64,000 nucleotides of DNA from assembly GCA_041398905.1 (NCBI GenBank), contig JAWKTV010000003.1, positions 1 through 64,000 of the forward strand, in the 5' to 3' direction. Below the pieces are notes generated by a model that was not told the origin of the DNA, searched no databases, and saw only the letters and a program-made list of their open reading frames with translations. Source of the DNA: JAWKTV01 sp041398905 (GTDB taxonomy: Bacteria; Planctomycetota; Planctomycetia; Planctomycetales; Planctomycetaceae). The translations under genes were made by a program, and so were the position numbers. This document shows, piece by piece, positions 41,673-51,496 of this stretch (position 1 is its first letter; each line of letters starts with the position of its first letter).

Positions 41673-43876
41673 CTACGGGATGAGCTGGAACTCCGGCAGC
41701 ATCACCAGTACCCACAACAGGTCCGCCACCTGATCGACGTCCGGAGTGTCACCCAGCAGTTCCGCCGCCAACGCGGCCTCCGTCGCAGTGGGATCGCGGC
41801 CCAGCGCCTGGACATAGACCGCCTGGACCATCGACTCGCGGGAGAGTTCCCGCTCCTTCAACCGGCTCGCTCCCTCCCGCAGGATGCCATCCAGTGACGC
41901 GCCGTTGGTCAACTCCAGCGCCTGCAGCAGCGTGGCCTGAGAGTCGCGCCGCGTGACCGGTTGTTCGCGATTGGGCCTGCCCAGCGTCGCTTGCAGGGTA
42001 TCACGCGACGCCAGCGCCGCCCGCACCGGTCGATCGCCCCACCACGATTGCGGATCAGATCCGCGACTCAATGACTCCGCGCTCAGTCGATTGATGAACC
42101 CCCAGGGCCCGTCGTTCGAGGCGGCGGCAACGATCGCGGGCTTCCATTTGCTGTCGTCAAAGTTCGCCTGCGTCCACTTTCCTTTGACTTCCGTCGCGGT
42201 TCGCCATCCCGAGTTCGAACTCAGCTCCGTCAGTGTCGGTACCGCGCCCGCAAGCGAGTCGATGACCACCATCAGACCGGCGGCGTTGGGACTATTCCCG
42301 CCATTGCTGGCCTCGATTGCGATCACGTTCTCGCCGCCGCGGAGCCGCTGCGTCACATCCACCAGCCCGGGACGCATCCAGTCATCCCCCTGGCCCGCCT
42401 CCTGGCCATTCACCCACATCCGCCAACTGTTGTCGGCCGACACGATCACGTACGCCTGCTCAGGCAGTTCCGTCAACTGGAAAGTCCGGCGAAAGTAGGC
42501 TCGCTCCCCGCGGGTGAGTTCCGCCAGTCCTCGTTCGACCAGATCCACTTCGCCTCCGCGGCCCGCAGCCGCAGTTGCGCCACATCCAGACCGCGCGCCT
42601 GATCAGCGGAAGCTGGCGATTCCGCCGCGGCCAGCACCTTCGCAACGACACCCAACTGCCCTCCCTGCTGGCGGCCATCCGGAGTGAAGTCGACTCCCTG
42701 TGGACGCGGCCAGACGGACGTCAACTGCCCGACCGCATCGACAAACTGCTCGGCTGACATCCGCTTAACCAGCGGTCCGCGACAAACGTACTGCTCGGCC
42801 TTGTCCGTAGCCTCCCGTGGCGACAGGTCCGCCGGCCACTGGTAAGCCTGCGACACCGCGATCACTCGCAACGTTCGCTTCAGATCGAAGTCATGCGCGA
42901 TCAGGTCGGCGGCAAGCCGGTCCAGCAACTCGTCGTCAAACGCTCCACCGTCGAGGTTGTCGAGCGGCTCGACGATTCCGCGTCCCATCAACTGCGACCA
43001 CAGCCGGTTGACGATCGTCCGCGCGAACCGCTGATTCTCGCGGGAGGTCACCAGTTCCGCCAACTGACGCATCCGGCCGTCGCGGGACAGCGTCGCGTCG
43101 ATCTCGCCGGCATTGGGATCGATGTACCCAACCGTCGAGAGCTCACCCGTCGGCTTGTCGCAATGATGAATCTCCAGCGGCTGCTCGGCGAAAACGCTGG
43201 CGAGCCGATACGCGTCGGTCAACTTCCAGTCGTTGACAAAGCTGTCGTGGCAACTGGCGCACTTGATGTTCGTCGCCAGAAAAACTTGCGCGACGTTCTG
43301 GGCCGCCTGAATCTCCGGCCGTTGACTCTCGTTGACGACGCCACGCCATTTGATGCCGCGCGTGAAGCCGCCACTCCCCTCGACCGGGCTGATCAGTTCA
43401 TGAGCGAACTGATCGTAAGGCTTGTTGTCATACAGCGACTGGAACAGCCAGCCTGTGATCTGCTGGCGACCATTGTCGATGAAGCCTGTACCGCGATAGG
43501 CGTTGCGGAGCGCGTCGCTCCAGAAAGTGAGCCAGTGAACCGCATACGCCTCCCGATCAGCGAGCAGACGATCCACCAAACGCTCCCGCTTGTCCGGCGA
43601 AGTGTCCGCCGCGAATGCCGCCACATCTTCCGCCGATGGCGGCAGGCCGATCAGATCGCAGGAAGCCCGACGGATGTAGGTCGCGTCGCTGACCGTCGCG
43701 GGAACTTGGTCGCCCGCTTCCGCAACTCGCGCGGCGAGCCGCGCGTCCATCCACTGCACCAGCCCGTCCTTCGCGGAGCGACCTGGCTCGTCCGCCATGC
43801 CCCCCGTCGCGGCTAGCAGCCAGCCAAAACTCGCCAGCAACGCCGCCGTCCATCGGTATGCCAACGCCAATCCCAT
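41673..43876 (-). CDS. DUF1549/DUF1553 (PSCyt2/PSD1-type) exported protein with C-terminal β-sandwich, one frameshift
   Basis: MGLALAYRWTAALLASFGWL from ATG 43876 (preceded by AGGAG) is a signal peptide. Early body: YIRRASCDLIGLPPSAEDVA, the DUF1549 signature, and WLTFWSDALRN. A c-type-like CASCHDS motif (about residue 230) and LSRDGRMRQLAELVTSRENQ then FARTIVNRLWSQLMGRGIVE follow, the start of DUF1553. After LDVAQLRLRAAEAKWIWSNE an indel near 42520 shifts the frame; the other frame continues ERAYFRRTFQLTELPEQAYV, SADNSWRMWVNGQEAGQGDD and ENVIAIEASNGG. That is a jelly-roll of the glycoside-hydrolase family 2 N-terminal/CBM type inserted within the DUF1553 region. The end LLWVLVMLPEFQLIP is the usual DUF1553 terminus ('LNSPEFLFNH' type). 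About 735 residues. Planctomycete-typical; function unknown, presumably periplasmic. Confidence 0.8.
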
Positions 43877-44021
43877 CGTTCGCTCCTGTTCCACGTCACG
43901 ATCGAATCCAACCTGTTCCGCGTCAGCCTAGCATAACGCCCCCCACCTCTCAGAGCCTCCCTGACGGTCATGGGAGTGACGGGGCAGCGCGTCGCGTCGC
44001 AAGCGGAGCTTGAGTGTCGGC

Positions 44022-44054
44022 GCAAAAAAAACGGGTTCGCTGTTGGCGAACCCG
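44022..44054 (-). terminator. Intrinsic terminator of csrA
   Basis: Reverse-strand CGGGTTCGC-CAACA-GCGAACCCG followed directly by TTTTTTTT: a perfect 9-bp stem with an eight-U tract, about 55 bases after the csrA stop. Textbook ρ-independent terminator. Confidence 0.9.
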
Positions 44055-44107
44055 CGTGTCGCTGGACGGTATTGAGTTCTGCCGTCGCAGCGGTGTCGGC
44101 AGTCGAG

Positions 44108-44329
44108 TTACTCGGCGACGCGTGCCGTCGTCCGATGTTCGCTCTCCTGACTCGACGCCGACTGCACCTTCGGCAGTGCTCCGGCGCACAATTCTTCTCG
44201 CACAATGTTCATTGATCTTGGGGCTTCGATCCCCAACTTCACGGTGTTGGGACCGATGCGCACGATGGTCACGGCGACGTCTTCGCCAATGAAGATCCGC
44301 TCACCTGGCTTCCTGGACAGCACGAGCAT
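44108..44329 (-). CDS. csrA: Carbon storage regulator CsrA
   Basis: Dimeric RNA-binding protein that blocks or stabilises mRNAs at GGA motifs. MLVLSRKPGERIFIGEDVAV then TIVRIGPNTVKLGIEAPRSM and NIVREEL match CsrA residue for residue in the β1-β5 core, with the RNA-contacting L4 and R44-equivalent (VREE) present. 73 residues; the last ~25 (LPKVQSASSQESEHRTTARV) are a variable polar tail. I chose ATG 44329 because the motif begins there; an upstream GAGGT serves as ribosome site. The upstream ORF extension has no homology. Monocistronic by its own terminator at 44022-44054. In many bacteria CsrA controls flagella through FliW; neither is seen nearby. Confidence 0.95.
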   Translation of the reverse strand: MLVLSRKPGERIFIGEDVAVTIVRIGPNTVKLGIEAPRSMNIVREELCAGALPKVQSASSQESEHRTTARVAE

Positions 44330-44573
44330 TGCTTTTACCTCGTTCGGCGTCGTTGCATGAACTTCCCTGATGAGCACGACCGTGTTGAACGGCCAGCCCA
44401 GCACACGCCTTGATGTGCCGTCAGGAAGATACCACAACGCCAAGCAACGCGCCTACCCGTATCGCCCAAACAACAGGCAGCTTTGCAATGTGTACAAACG
44501 AACATTCGTGAACATCGCCGACTGCTCAACGATTAGGCAACTCGCAATTGCCTGCCCCGTGGGCACGGGCCAA

Positions 44574-44958
44574 CTAGCGGCTCCGAGTTGCCCGCTCAAG
44601 GGCGGACAGGGCATTGTCGGCGGCGGCGAAGCGGCTCGGGCTGCGCTCGATTCCGGGCGCCGCTGCCGTTTCGGCCGGTGCCTGCGTCGCCGGGGAGCCG
44701 CTCTTCTCGATGAAACCAGCGAGCGTCGCAAGCTCGTCGGTCGTCGTCAGTTTCACTGCCGTAATGGCAGCCAGCGCGACAACCAGCTTCGCGCCCCTTG
44801 CGAGTCTGGCTTGTCGCGTTCTCGACGATCACGAACTCGTCGGCGATGAGGAAGTCGGCGAATGGAATCGTGTCCATGGCCGTGACGATGATGCCTGCTT
44901 TGGGCAGCCCTTGCGGCCAGGCTCGAAACAGGAACTCCAAGGCGCGACTCAAGTCCAT
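44574..44958 (-). CDS. Hypothetical protein, one frameshift
   Basis: ATG 44958, preceded by GGGAG, reads MDLSRALEFLFRAWPQGLPK then AGIIVTAMDTIPFADFLIAD and EFVIVENATSQ. A one-base shift near 44810 gives RKGAKLVVALAAITAVKLTT across frames, then TDELATLAGFIEKSGSPATQ and a Pro/Ala-rich end, DNALSALERATRSR, stopping at 44574. About 128 residues. The part TAVKLTTTDELATLAGFIEK looks helical; there is no signal peptide and no motif. It lies 245 bases upstream of csrA on the same strand, but csrA appears to have its own start region. Function unknown. Confidence 0.55.
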
Positions 44959-45585
44959 TTCACTCTCTCCCAGTTCATGGCCCCGCTTGTGGATCAGCGT
45001 CGGTATCGCGTGAGCCGGGCCGCACTGAGCGCGAGATAGTGACACACAGGTCGATTTCGACCGCGCTGACTCGCCGCCTTGAGAATCGCCGCGCCACCGG
45101 AACAACCCGACTCCTCAGGCCGTTCGCCAGTCGTCGCGAATGACTGCGATTCCAGACCATGCATTTGAGCCGCGGCGTTGCTCGAAACGGAGCTGGCGGG
45201 ATCGCGGCCCCCGAAGCGTCCAACCCAACGCAGGCCAGCTCCCATCGGGCGAGAGAACCGACTTTGCCGGCTCTAGCGGTTGGCGAGGGAAGCTGATGAA
45301 AGAGTTCGCCAAAATCGCTGCCAATCTGCCATTGACGCTCAAGTCCGAACTAGCCTTCGCAGTGAGGCACCTTCCGTGCCGGCAGATACGAAGACGGCCG
45401 GGACGGAGGTTGCCAACGGAATGAGTCGCCTGCGGCTGCGGAGCCTGCCAGCTACGACCTCTCCGGTGTTGAATTCATGAACAGGCAAATCGGTCGTGAG
45501 GCCGAGACGCAAAGCCAAGGGCCCTGGGGGCTATGCCAGGGCAGCCGGCTGCCGAATGTCTTCCATCACCTGAAGGGTTTCCAAG
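44959..45585. other. Intergenic, nothing recognised
   Basis: About 625 bases between divergent genes. Short ORFs only (up to 94 codons), without motif. It probably contains two divergent promoters. Confidence 0.35.
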
Positions 45586-46362
45586 ATGTCCACGCTCACT
45601 TTGCGCCGCCTTGCGGCCCGCTGCGCTGCATTCTCCGCTTTGACGTTGCTGCTCGCCGTCACGCCCACATTCGCCCAGACGACCGATGATGCGAACGATG
45701 TGAACAATGGTTCGGACGACGCGAGCGTCGAGAACGAAGTCGTCGACCGGTTCCCCGGTAAGCGCATCGTGCGGGTCGAAGAAGACTGGTTGATCGACAT
45801 CGGCGAAACGACGGACGGCTCATCCGCTCCGGAAGTCGTGACCGTGTTCGGCCCGTACGATCCGAACCACGGCACGCACGCCGTCTTCGAGATGAATCAC
45901 TCGACCTACCCCGACTTCGCCAAGGGGGGAATGCAGTTGCAGGCGTGGTGGGGCAACTGGTTTCTCGGAGCCAGGCGTCACTACAACGGCTCGGAACTGC
46001 TGCGAACCGTCGAACGCATCCAGTTCACCGTCCGCACGGAACTCGTGAACACCTGGAGCGGAACACGGCTGAAGCTGGAGATCGTCAACGGCGACAGCGT
46101 GACCTACGGCAACTTCGGTGGGGAAGGTTACCTGCGGCTGCGGATGTACACGAATCGCAACAACCTGAACTACTACGATCCAGACATGTCGGTGGAGCAG
46201 TCGCGGGTCACCTTTGGTGCGAACCGTGTGAACCGCTACATCCGCACGGAGGTTCGCTACTACACCGACGCCGGAGAAGTCATCACTGAAGAAGCCGATC
46301 GAATTGTGCATCAGCTCGCGGTCGCCAACGAAGCTCCCGCGCCGATCACCGGCGACGAGTAA
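45586..46362 (+). CDS. Exported hypothetical protein
   Basis: 258 residues. ATG 45586 begins MSTLTLRRLAARCAAFSALT followed by LLLAVTPTFA-QT, a clear signal peptide. The mature protein starts with an Asp/Asn-rich stretch (TTDDANDVNNGSDDASVENE), then a predicted β-rich body (FPGKRIVRVEEDWLIDIGET, HAVFEMNHSTYPDFAKGGMQ, LKLEIVNGDSVTYGNFGGEG) and ends APAPITGDE. No family recognised. It precedes the TadG-like gene by 94 bases in the same direction, so co-transcription with the TadG/TadE pair is possible. A surface or periplasmic role is inferred from the signal peptide only. Confidence 0.7.
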   Translation: MSTLTLRRLAARCAAFSALTLLLAVTPTFAQTTDDANDVNNGSDDASVENEVVDRFPGKRIVRVEEDWLIDIGETTDGSSAPEVVTVFGPYDPNHGTHAVFEMNHSTYPDFAKGGMQLQAWWGNWFLGARRHYNGSELLRTVERIQFTVRTELVNTWSGTRLKLEIVNGDSVTYGNFGGEGYLRLRMYTNRNNLNYYDPDMSVEQSRVTFGANRVNRYIRTEVRYYTDAGEVITEEADRIVHQLAVANEAPAPITGDE

Positions 46363-46455
46363 CCCACTGACGATGCCAACCCGCCAGCCAAGTCTGCCGG
46401 CGGCTTGCGCGAACTCGCCTTTCGATTCGGCTGCTCTCCTCCTGGATTCACTCCG

Positions 46456-47658
46456 ATGAAAACATCTGCCCACCAACCGCTGTCACACAGCGGAGCACCA
46501 CGACGGCCGCAGGTTGGCGCAACTGCTCGACGCGGCGTCATCTTTGTACTTTCGGCCTTCCTCTTGGTGTTGGCGTTCGCCTTCGCGGCCTTCGCCATCG
46601 ACCTCGGTTACATCACCCTCAGCAGCGGCGAGCTGGCAAAGACCTCTGACGCCGCAGCGCTGGCGGCGGTGATTGAGCTGGGCGACGGCTACGGCAGCGC
46701 CGCGACGATGACGCAGTCGCAGACGGAAGTCGCCGCCCGGACCGCCGCCCGGGACGTGGCGGCGATGAACCGCGCCGCCGGACGCAACAGCGTCTACCTC
46801 GATCAGAACCGCGATGTGCGGCTCGGCCAGTATCAGTACGACGCCGCCACCGCCACCTGGACGAAGTCGTGGGGGACCACCCCCTACAACCTCGTCGAAG
46901 TCACCCTGCACCGCGACCAGCCCGGAAGCACGAACGGCGACGGCCCGCTCGGCCTGTTCTTCGCTCCGATCATGGGGCATACGCAAGCGAATCTGACCTC
47001 GCAATCGACCTCCGCGCTGTTGCCGGGCAAGGGCATCCGCGTCCCACCTGGCAGCGGTCAAACGGCCGATGTCCTGCCGATCGCGCTCGACATCGGATCG
47101 TGGAACAACCTGATGAACGGCATCGGGCAGGACAACTTCACCTACAACGCCGACGGAACCATCAGCTCCGGTCCGGACGGGATCCGCGAGGTCAACCTGT
47201 ACCCCGAAGGTCAGGTCAACCTCCCTCCCGGCAACCGGGGGACGGTGGACTTCGGCAGCTCGAACAACAGCACCGCCGACATCTCGCGTCAGATCCTGCA
47301 CGGCCTCAACGCCGAAGACCTCGCCTACTTTGGCGGTGAAATCTCGTTCGACAACGGACCGCTCATCATCAATGGCGATACCGGACTCAGCGCCGGCATC
47401 AAGGACGAGCTGGACGCGATTCGCGGGCAGCCGCGGCTCATCCCGATCTTCACGTCGGTCTCCGGTCCCGGCAACAACGCGATGTACACCGTCGTGAAGC
47501 TCGTCGGCATCCGCATCATGTATTCCAAACTGACCGGCAAGCCATCGAGCAAGGTGGTCATCGTTCAGCCCGCGCCGTTCGTCCACAGCAGTGTCATTCC
47601 GGGAACCGGCACGCCGACCGTCGACAGCTACTTCACACCGGCCGGACTGGTTCCCTGA
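46456..47658 (+). CDS. TadG-like protein (Flp pilus-assembly TadG N-terminal domain)
   Basis: 400 residues from ATG 46456. After a short polar leader, RRGVIFVLSAFLLVLAFAFA then AFAIDLGYITLSSGELAKTS and DAAALAAVIELGDG form the TadG N-terminal transmembrane helix and the 'DLG...xxxQxAxDAAALAAA' segment characteristic of pilus-assembly TadG-related proteins. The rest is a large extracytoplasmic domain with Asn/Gly-rich β-character (SSNNSTADISRQILHGLNAE, GDTGLSAGIKDELDAIRGQP). No Cys. In planctomycetes such proteins occur in pairs with TadE, as here (147 bases to the next gene). The pilus secretion ATPase and prepilin peptidase are not in the window. Role probably surface filament or envelope structure. 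Confidence 0.8.
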   Translation: MKTSAHQPLSHSGAPRRPQVGATARRGVIFVLSAFLLVLAFAFAAFAIDLGYITLSSGELAKTSDAAALAAVIELGDGYGSAATMTQSQTEVAARTAARDVAAMNRAAGRNSVYLDQNRDVRLGQYQYDAATATWTKSWGTTPYNLVEVTLHRDQPGSTNGDGPLGLFFAPIMGHTQANLTSQSTSALLPGKGIRVPPGSGQTADVLPIALDIGSWNNLMNGIGQDNFTYNADGTISSGPDGIREVNLYPEGQVNLPPGNRGTVDFGSSNNSTADISRQILHGLNAEDLAYFGGEISFDNGPLIINGDTGLSAGIKDELDAIRGQPRLIPIFTSVSGPGNNAMYTVVKLVGIRIMYSKLTGKPSSKVVIVQPAPFVHSSVIPGTGTPTVDSYFTPAGLVP

Positions 47659-47805
47659 ACTCAACTTCTTCGACATTCTCGCCGAGGCGTGGTCGGCGCG
47701 CTCCGCACGGAATTCATTCGGCCGCGAGCGAATTGGCCACACTGGGGCGATTCATCCTGAAAGTCCTCTCGTTTCCTGGTTGATCATCCCGACGAGCCAC
47801 CCAAC

Positions 47806-48261
47806 ATGCGTCCCTTTCGCCCCTTTCAACGACAGTCCCAGCGAGAGCGCAGCGGTGCCGCCACCGTGGAAACCGCGCTCGTGCTGCCGGTCTTCTTCAT
47901 GGTCATGCTCGGCATCGTCGAGTGCGGCCGTGCTTTCATGATCTCGCAGTTGCTGACGAACGCGGCTCGCGAGGGGGGCCGCATCGCGGTCATGAATGGC
48001 AGCTCGAATACGGAAGTCGAGCTGACCATCGAAGACATCGCGCAGCGAACCGCCGGCATCGCGCCCGCAGACCTCGACATCACCCTCAACGTCCATGAGC
48101 ACGCTGGAAATCCGAGTGCCTCCAACGAGGTTGCCAACGCACGCAAGCGCGATCTGTGCGAGGTGATTGTGAGAGTGAACTACGACAAGGTGAACCTGCT
48201 GCCGATCCGCTACCTCACCGGCGCTCAACTCGTCGGCCAAGCCGCAATGCGACACGAGTGA
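47806..48261 (+). CDS. TadE-family pilus assembly protein
   Basis: 151 residues. RSGAATVETALVLPVFFMVM then LGIVECGRAFMISQLLTNAA and REGGRIAV is the complete TadE signature: RxGxxxVExAL, one transmembrane helix, E-x-GR and xNAAREGAR. The remainder is a small extracytoplasmic domain ending AQLVGQAAMRHE. A pseudopilin-like minor component of Tad/Flp systems. It follows the TadG-like gene and is closed by a strong terminator at 48304-48341, so the two (or three with the exported protein upstream) likely form one transcription unit. Confidence 0.88.
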   Translation: MRPFRPFQRQSQRERSGAATVETALVLPVFFMVMLGIVECGRAFMISQLLTNAAREGGRIAVMNGSSNTEVELTIEDIAQRTAGIAPADLDITLNVHEHAGNPSASNEVANARKRDLCEVIVRVNYDKVNLLPIRYLTGAQLVGQAAMRHE

Positions 48262-48303
48262 CAGCCGCCCGGCCAGGCGGAACCATCGCTGACAGCCTCT
48301 GAA

Positions 48304-48341
48304 GACGAAGCCGCGCGGGATTGGCCCCGCGCGGCTTCGTC
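48304..48341 (+). terminator. Strong intrinsic terminator after tadE
   Basis: GACGAAGCCGCGCGGG and its exact complement form a perfect 16-bp stem around ATTGGC, followed by ACGTTTGA on the + side. It is 42 bases after the TadE stop codon. Confidence 0.75.
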
Positions 48342-48492
48342 ACGTTTGAGACGCCAGGCGACGCCACTCCCGTCAAGGCCGGGAGCGGTCAGTAACACTC
48401 GGGACGCCGACTCGTCGTGGAGAGGTTGCCGTCAATGCTCGGCGTTATCATGGTGTGGCTGACTCCGCGATCGCAACCTCCTTGACGACCCT

Positions 48493-50448
48493 ATGTCCGA
48501 TTCCCCTCGCGTGATGCGCTGCTGCCGGTCTGCGACCACCGGTTGCTGCCGGAAGAGACGCGGTGCAACAAATGCGTGAACAACTCGCAGCGCCCCCCAC
48601 GCAAGCCGTGTCCGTGGTGCCGGGAGCCTTTGCAGCGAGGCCTTGTTGTCTGTTCACATTGCCACACCGACCTCAGCGTTCCCGAAGAAGGCCGCCTGAA
48701 CTGCCCCGCCTGCGGCTGCGTGGTACGTGCCCGCGCACCGGCCTGTTACCGCTGCGGCACGAAGCTCGAGCACCTGACCGCTTCGGAAGCTCCCGTCCGC
48801 GATCGTCAGAGCGCGCAGCGTGGTCTCGGAGACACCGACCCGAGCCCGCACGGAGGCGACCGCTTCGCCCTCACAGACACCCTCACAGACACCATCGTGC
48901 GACAGTCGAGCGACCGTTGCTGACAGCGACGCCTTCCATCAACTGGCGGCAGCTTGGTGGCTTTGGACTGGTGTGGCTGCTGCTGTTTGCCGTCGAGGGA
49001 TGGGCGCTGCTGCAGGGGGTTGAACGGGGCTGGTGGCGAGTACCGACCGCGATCTTTGATCCCGTCGTCGCCAATTGGCTGTGGCTGCACATGCTGCTCG
49101 CGGGGGGAGCGATGCTGGTGGGAGGCATCGCGCAACTGCTGTCGCGGCCCTCGCAGCGAAGCTCCTTCGGCAATCGGGTCGTGTCCACGATGACATACCT
49201 GCTGCCGAGCCTGCTGCTGCCTTGGGCGGTCGCTCGGCTGCTGCTGGCGATCATCGCGCTGCCGGGCCGTTGGTTCTCCAGCAACGGCCCTCACGAAGAT
49301 GGCGGTCCGCTCGATGATCCTCCGGAAGATCGGGACCACTGGTTCCCCGTCAAGCTGCTGGCGGGTATCGTGGTCACATTGCTGGTGCTCTGGCCGTTCG
49401 CCCAGCAAGCCGGACTGCCGGTTCGCTCCAGCCTCCGCGACGCACTGCCGCAAGACGGACTGCGAGTCGCCGTGATCGTGCTGGCGGTGCTGGGCTTCGG
49501 GCAACTGGTGCTCGCGGTGTTCGCTGGTCGTGCGCCTGGGAGGCGGGCGGGCAGAGCGTCTGGTTCTCCGCGATTCTCCTGCTTCGCCGTTGCTGATCGG
49601 ACTGGCCGTTCGGCTGATGGTCGATGCGAGAATCGGCACGGGCGGAGTCGGCGGACTTTCACTGGCCTCCTCGCTTCGGCAGGCGGGGCTGTTTTGGGAG
49701 TCGCTTCGCTGTACGGGGTGTACCACTTTCTGACGAACCTCGAGCGACTGCGGGCACCGGCTGCGCGGCGGTCGCGGGCTATGCCATGTGCCTACCCGCC
49801 GCCGTCGGTGTGTGGCGGTCATCCGCGGATCGCATCGATGAAGCGCGGACCGTCGAACAGTTGACACACCTTGGCTCCGCGCTCAAACAGTACGTCGCCA
49901 CGTGGCATGCGTTGCCGACTCAGGTGGTGCGGGACAACGATGGTCGCCCGCTGCTGTCATGGCGGGTGCTGCTGCTGCCTCATGTGGGTGAGACTGACCT
50001 GCACGACGAGTTGCACCTTTCAGAACCGTGGGACTCCGAACACAACGCCGCGATCCTCGCGCGGAGGCCGCCCATCTTCGGCTCGGATCACCTGCTGGGG
50101 CCCGACGCGGGGCGGACGCGGATCGTCGCCATCACTGGCGCGTCGACGCTCTTTCCCGACGATGACGAGGTCAGCCAGTTGGAACTGGTGCAAGTGCTGG
50201 CGACGACGCCGCTGCTCGTCACGCTCCCGCATGAGCTCGCGGTTCCCTGGACCGCGCCGGCGGACTGGAGCATCGGCACACCGATCCCCAAGGCCGATGG
50301 CGATTCGACGCGAACGCCGATGGTGCTCGAGTGGAGCGGGAAGGTCCGGCCGCTGCGTCCGGACGATCTGGCGGTCCCGCGTCAGCCGGCGGTTGCGGCC
50401 CCGGTGGAGTCAGATCCGCCAGATGACAACGCCAACGAGATCGAGTAG
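48493..50448 (+). pseudogene. Zinc-ribbon / multi-helix membrane / DUF1559-domain protein, frameshifted
   Basis: The probable start is ATG 48493 (MSDSPRVMR). After one shift LLPEETRCNKCVNNSQ is followed by KPCPWCREPLQRGLVVCSHC then LNCPACGCVVRARAPACYRC, at least three CxxC zinc-ribbon pairs. In a second frame come hydrophobic helices: LGGFGLVWLLLFAVEGWALL, LHMLLAGGAMLVGGIAQLLS, YLLPSLLLPWAVARLLLAII, KLLAGIVVTLLVLWPFAQQA and VAVIVLAVLGFGQLVLAVF. In a third frame, TVEQLTHLGSALKQYVATWH, ALPTQVVRDNDGRPLLSWRV then LLLPHVGETDLHDELHLSEP is the DUF1559 core, ending DNANEIE at 50448. About 650 residues, three or more indels. DUF1559 proteins normally carry an N-terminal prepilin signal; here the domain follows zinc ribbons and helices instead. 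Function unknown. Confidence 0.6.
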
Positions 50449-50536
50449 GTCGCTGGCGGTCCGCTATAGAACTCGCAGGACGGACTGCTGGAACTCAGTC
50501 CACCGCCCGGTCCGCGTCGCCAGGGGCATCAAGCGA

Positions 50537-50572
50537 ACCGGCCGGCGGCATGATGACATGCCGCCGGCCGGT
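50537..50572. terminator. Bidirectional terminator between convergent genes
   Basis: ACCGGCCGGCGGCATG-ATGA-CATGCCGCCGGCCGGT: a perfect 16-bp stem with a 4-base loop, between a + gene ending 50448 and a - gene ending 50631. No long U-tract on either side, but position and stability fit termination. Confidence 0.65.
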
Positions 50573-50630
50573 CTATCCAGGAGCGCGAACAGATTGGCGT
50601 CATGACTGCGACGCCGGCAGGGGATCGAAA

Positions 50631-51275
50631 CTAGTAGATGGCCGGATACTGCGGAGCGAGCAGGCGGAACGATGGCGGCGGCAAGGCGCGATAGCCGATG
50701 CCCTGTGGGCCGAAGCCGTTGTACAGACCTCCGAAGGCTCCCCAGCCGTAACGGCCCGAGACCGGCGGCAGTGCGTGATACAAGTCGGACGCGGAGAACA
50801 TGTACGGCTTGTACAGCGAAGACTGCGGCAGTGGAATCGTCTGCGGGTTGGATTGCCGGACGTTCGTCGTTGGCCGGAGTTGGCCGTACATCAGCTCCAT
50901 GGCCGCTTCGTGGCGGTAGCCGGGATTGGCGAGGTACTCGGCACGGCGGTAGGGAATGGACGCGTAGGCCTGCTCGTAGGTCAGCCCCGTCGGGCCGACT
51001 ACGCTCCCCGAACGTGGAGCCGACGGAGCGATCGTGACCGTCCACGGCCCTGACGGGGTCTCGAACGTGGCGGAGGTGTTGCCGGCGTGGCCATAGGGAG
51101 CGACCTCGTGCGGTTGCACGACCGGCACGACGGCCGGCTCGATCGCCGCTGCGGGCATCGGCGGAACGGAGTCGTCGCCGCGAACCGCGCTCGCCAGGAG
51201 GAACGCGCACAGGGTCCAGAGGAACACGCGGCGGAACAGCTTCGTCGCTGGGGGCATCATTGTTTCGGAAGTCAT
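50631..51275 (-). CDS. Exported hypothetical protein, Pro/Tyr-rich
   Basis: 214 residues. ATG 51275 (MTSETMMPPATKLFRRVFLW, then TLCAFLLASAVRG-DD) has a clear signal peptide; the ORF start at 51308 lies outside it. The mature part is Pro/Ala/Tyr-rich (PAVVPVVQPHEVAPYGHAGN, FETPSGPWTVTIAPSAPRSG), and the C-terminus is rich in Gly/Tyr/Pro (SGRYGWGAFGGLYNGFGPQG, APQYPAIY). No family recognised and no Cys. Likely periplasmic or outer-surface. Divergent from argH (220 bases apart). Confidence 0.65.
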   Translation of the reverse strand: MTSETMMPPATKLFRRVFLWTLCAFLLASAVRGDDSVPPMPAAAIEPAVVPVVQPHEVAPYGHAGNTSATFETPSGPWTVTIAPSAPRSGSVVGPTGLTYEQAYASIPYRRAEYLANPGYRHEAAMELMYGQLRPTTNVRQSNPQTIPLPQSSLYKPYMFSASDLYHALPPVSGRYGWGAFGGLYNGFGPQGIGYRALPPPSFRLLAPQYPAIY

Positions 51276-51496
51276 GGCGTTCAATCCCTGCCAAAGCTGT
51301 GGTGACACTGTCGTGGGTTGCTGTCGACAGTACTCGTCCGCGAAGCTATTCAGGGCGAAACACCCCTGTCAAAGACTTTTCACAGGAACTCCGCCGCGCT
51401 ATGTTTCGCCGACGCAACCAATCGCGAACGTGATCAAAGCCCACGCCAATCACGTTGACCATCAGCAACCGACCTGCACTTCCGGAGACAGATTTC

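Noticed and set aside
46483..47742. 419-codon - strand ORF over the TadG-like gene
   Set aside because: Antisense shadow; no motif, while the + strand has the TadG domain.
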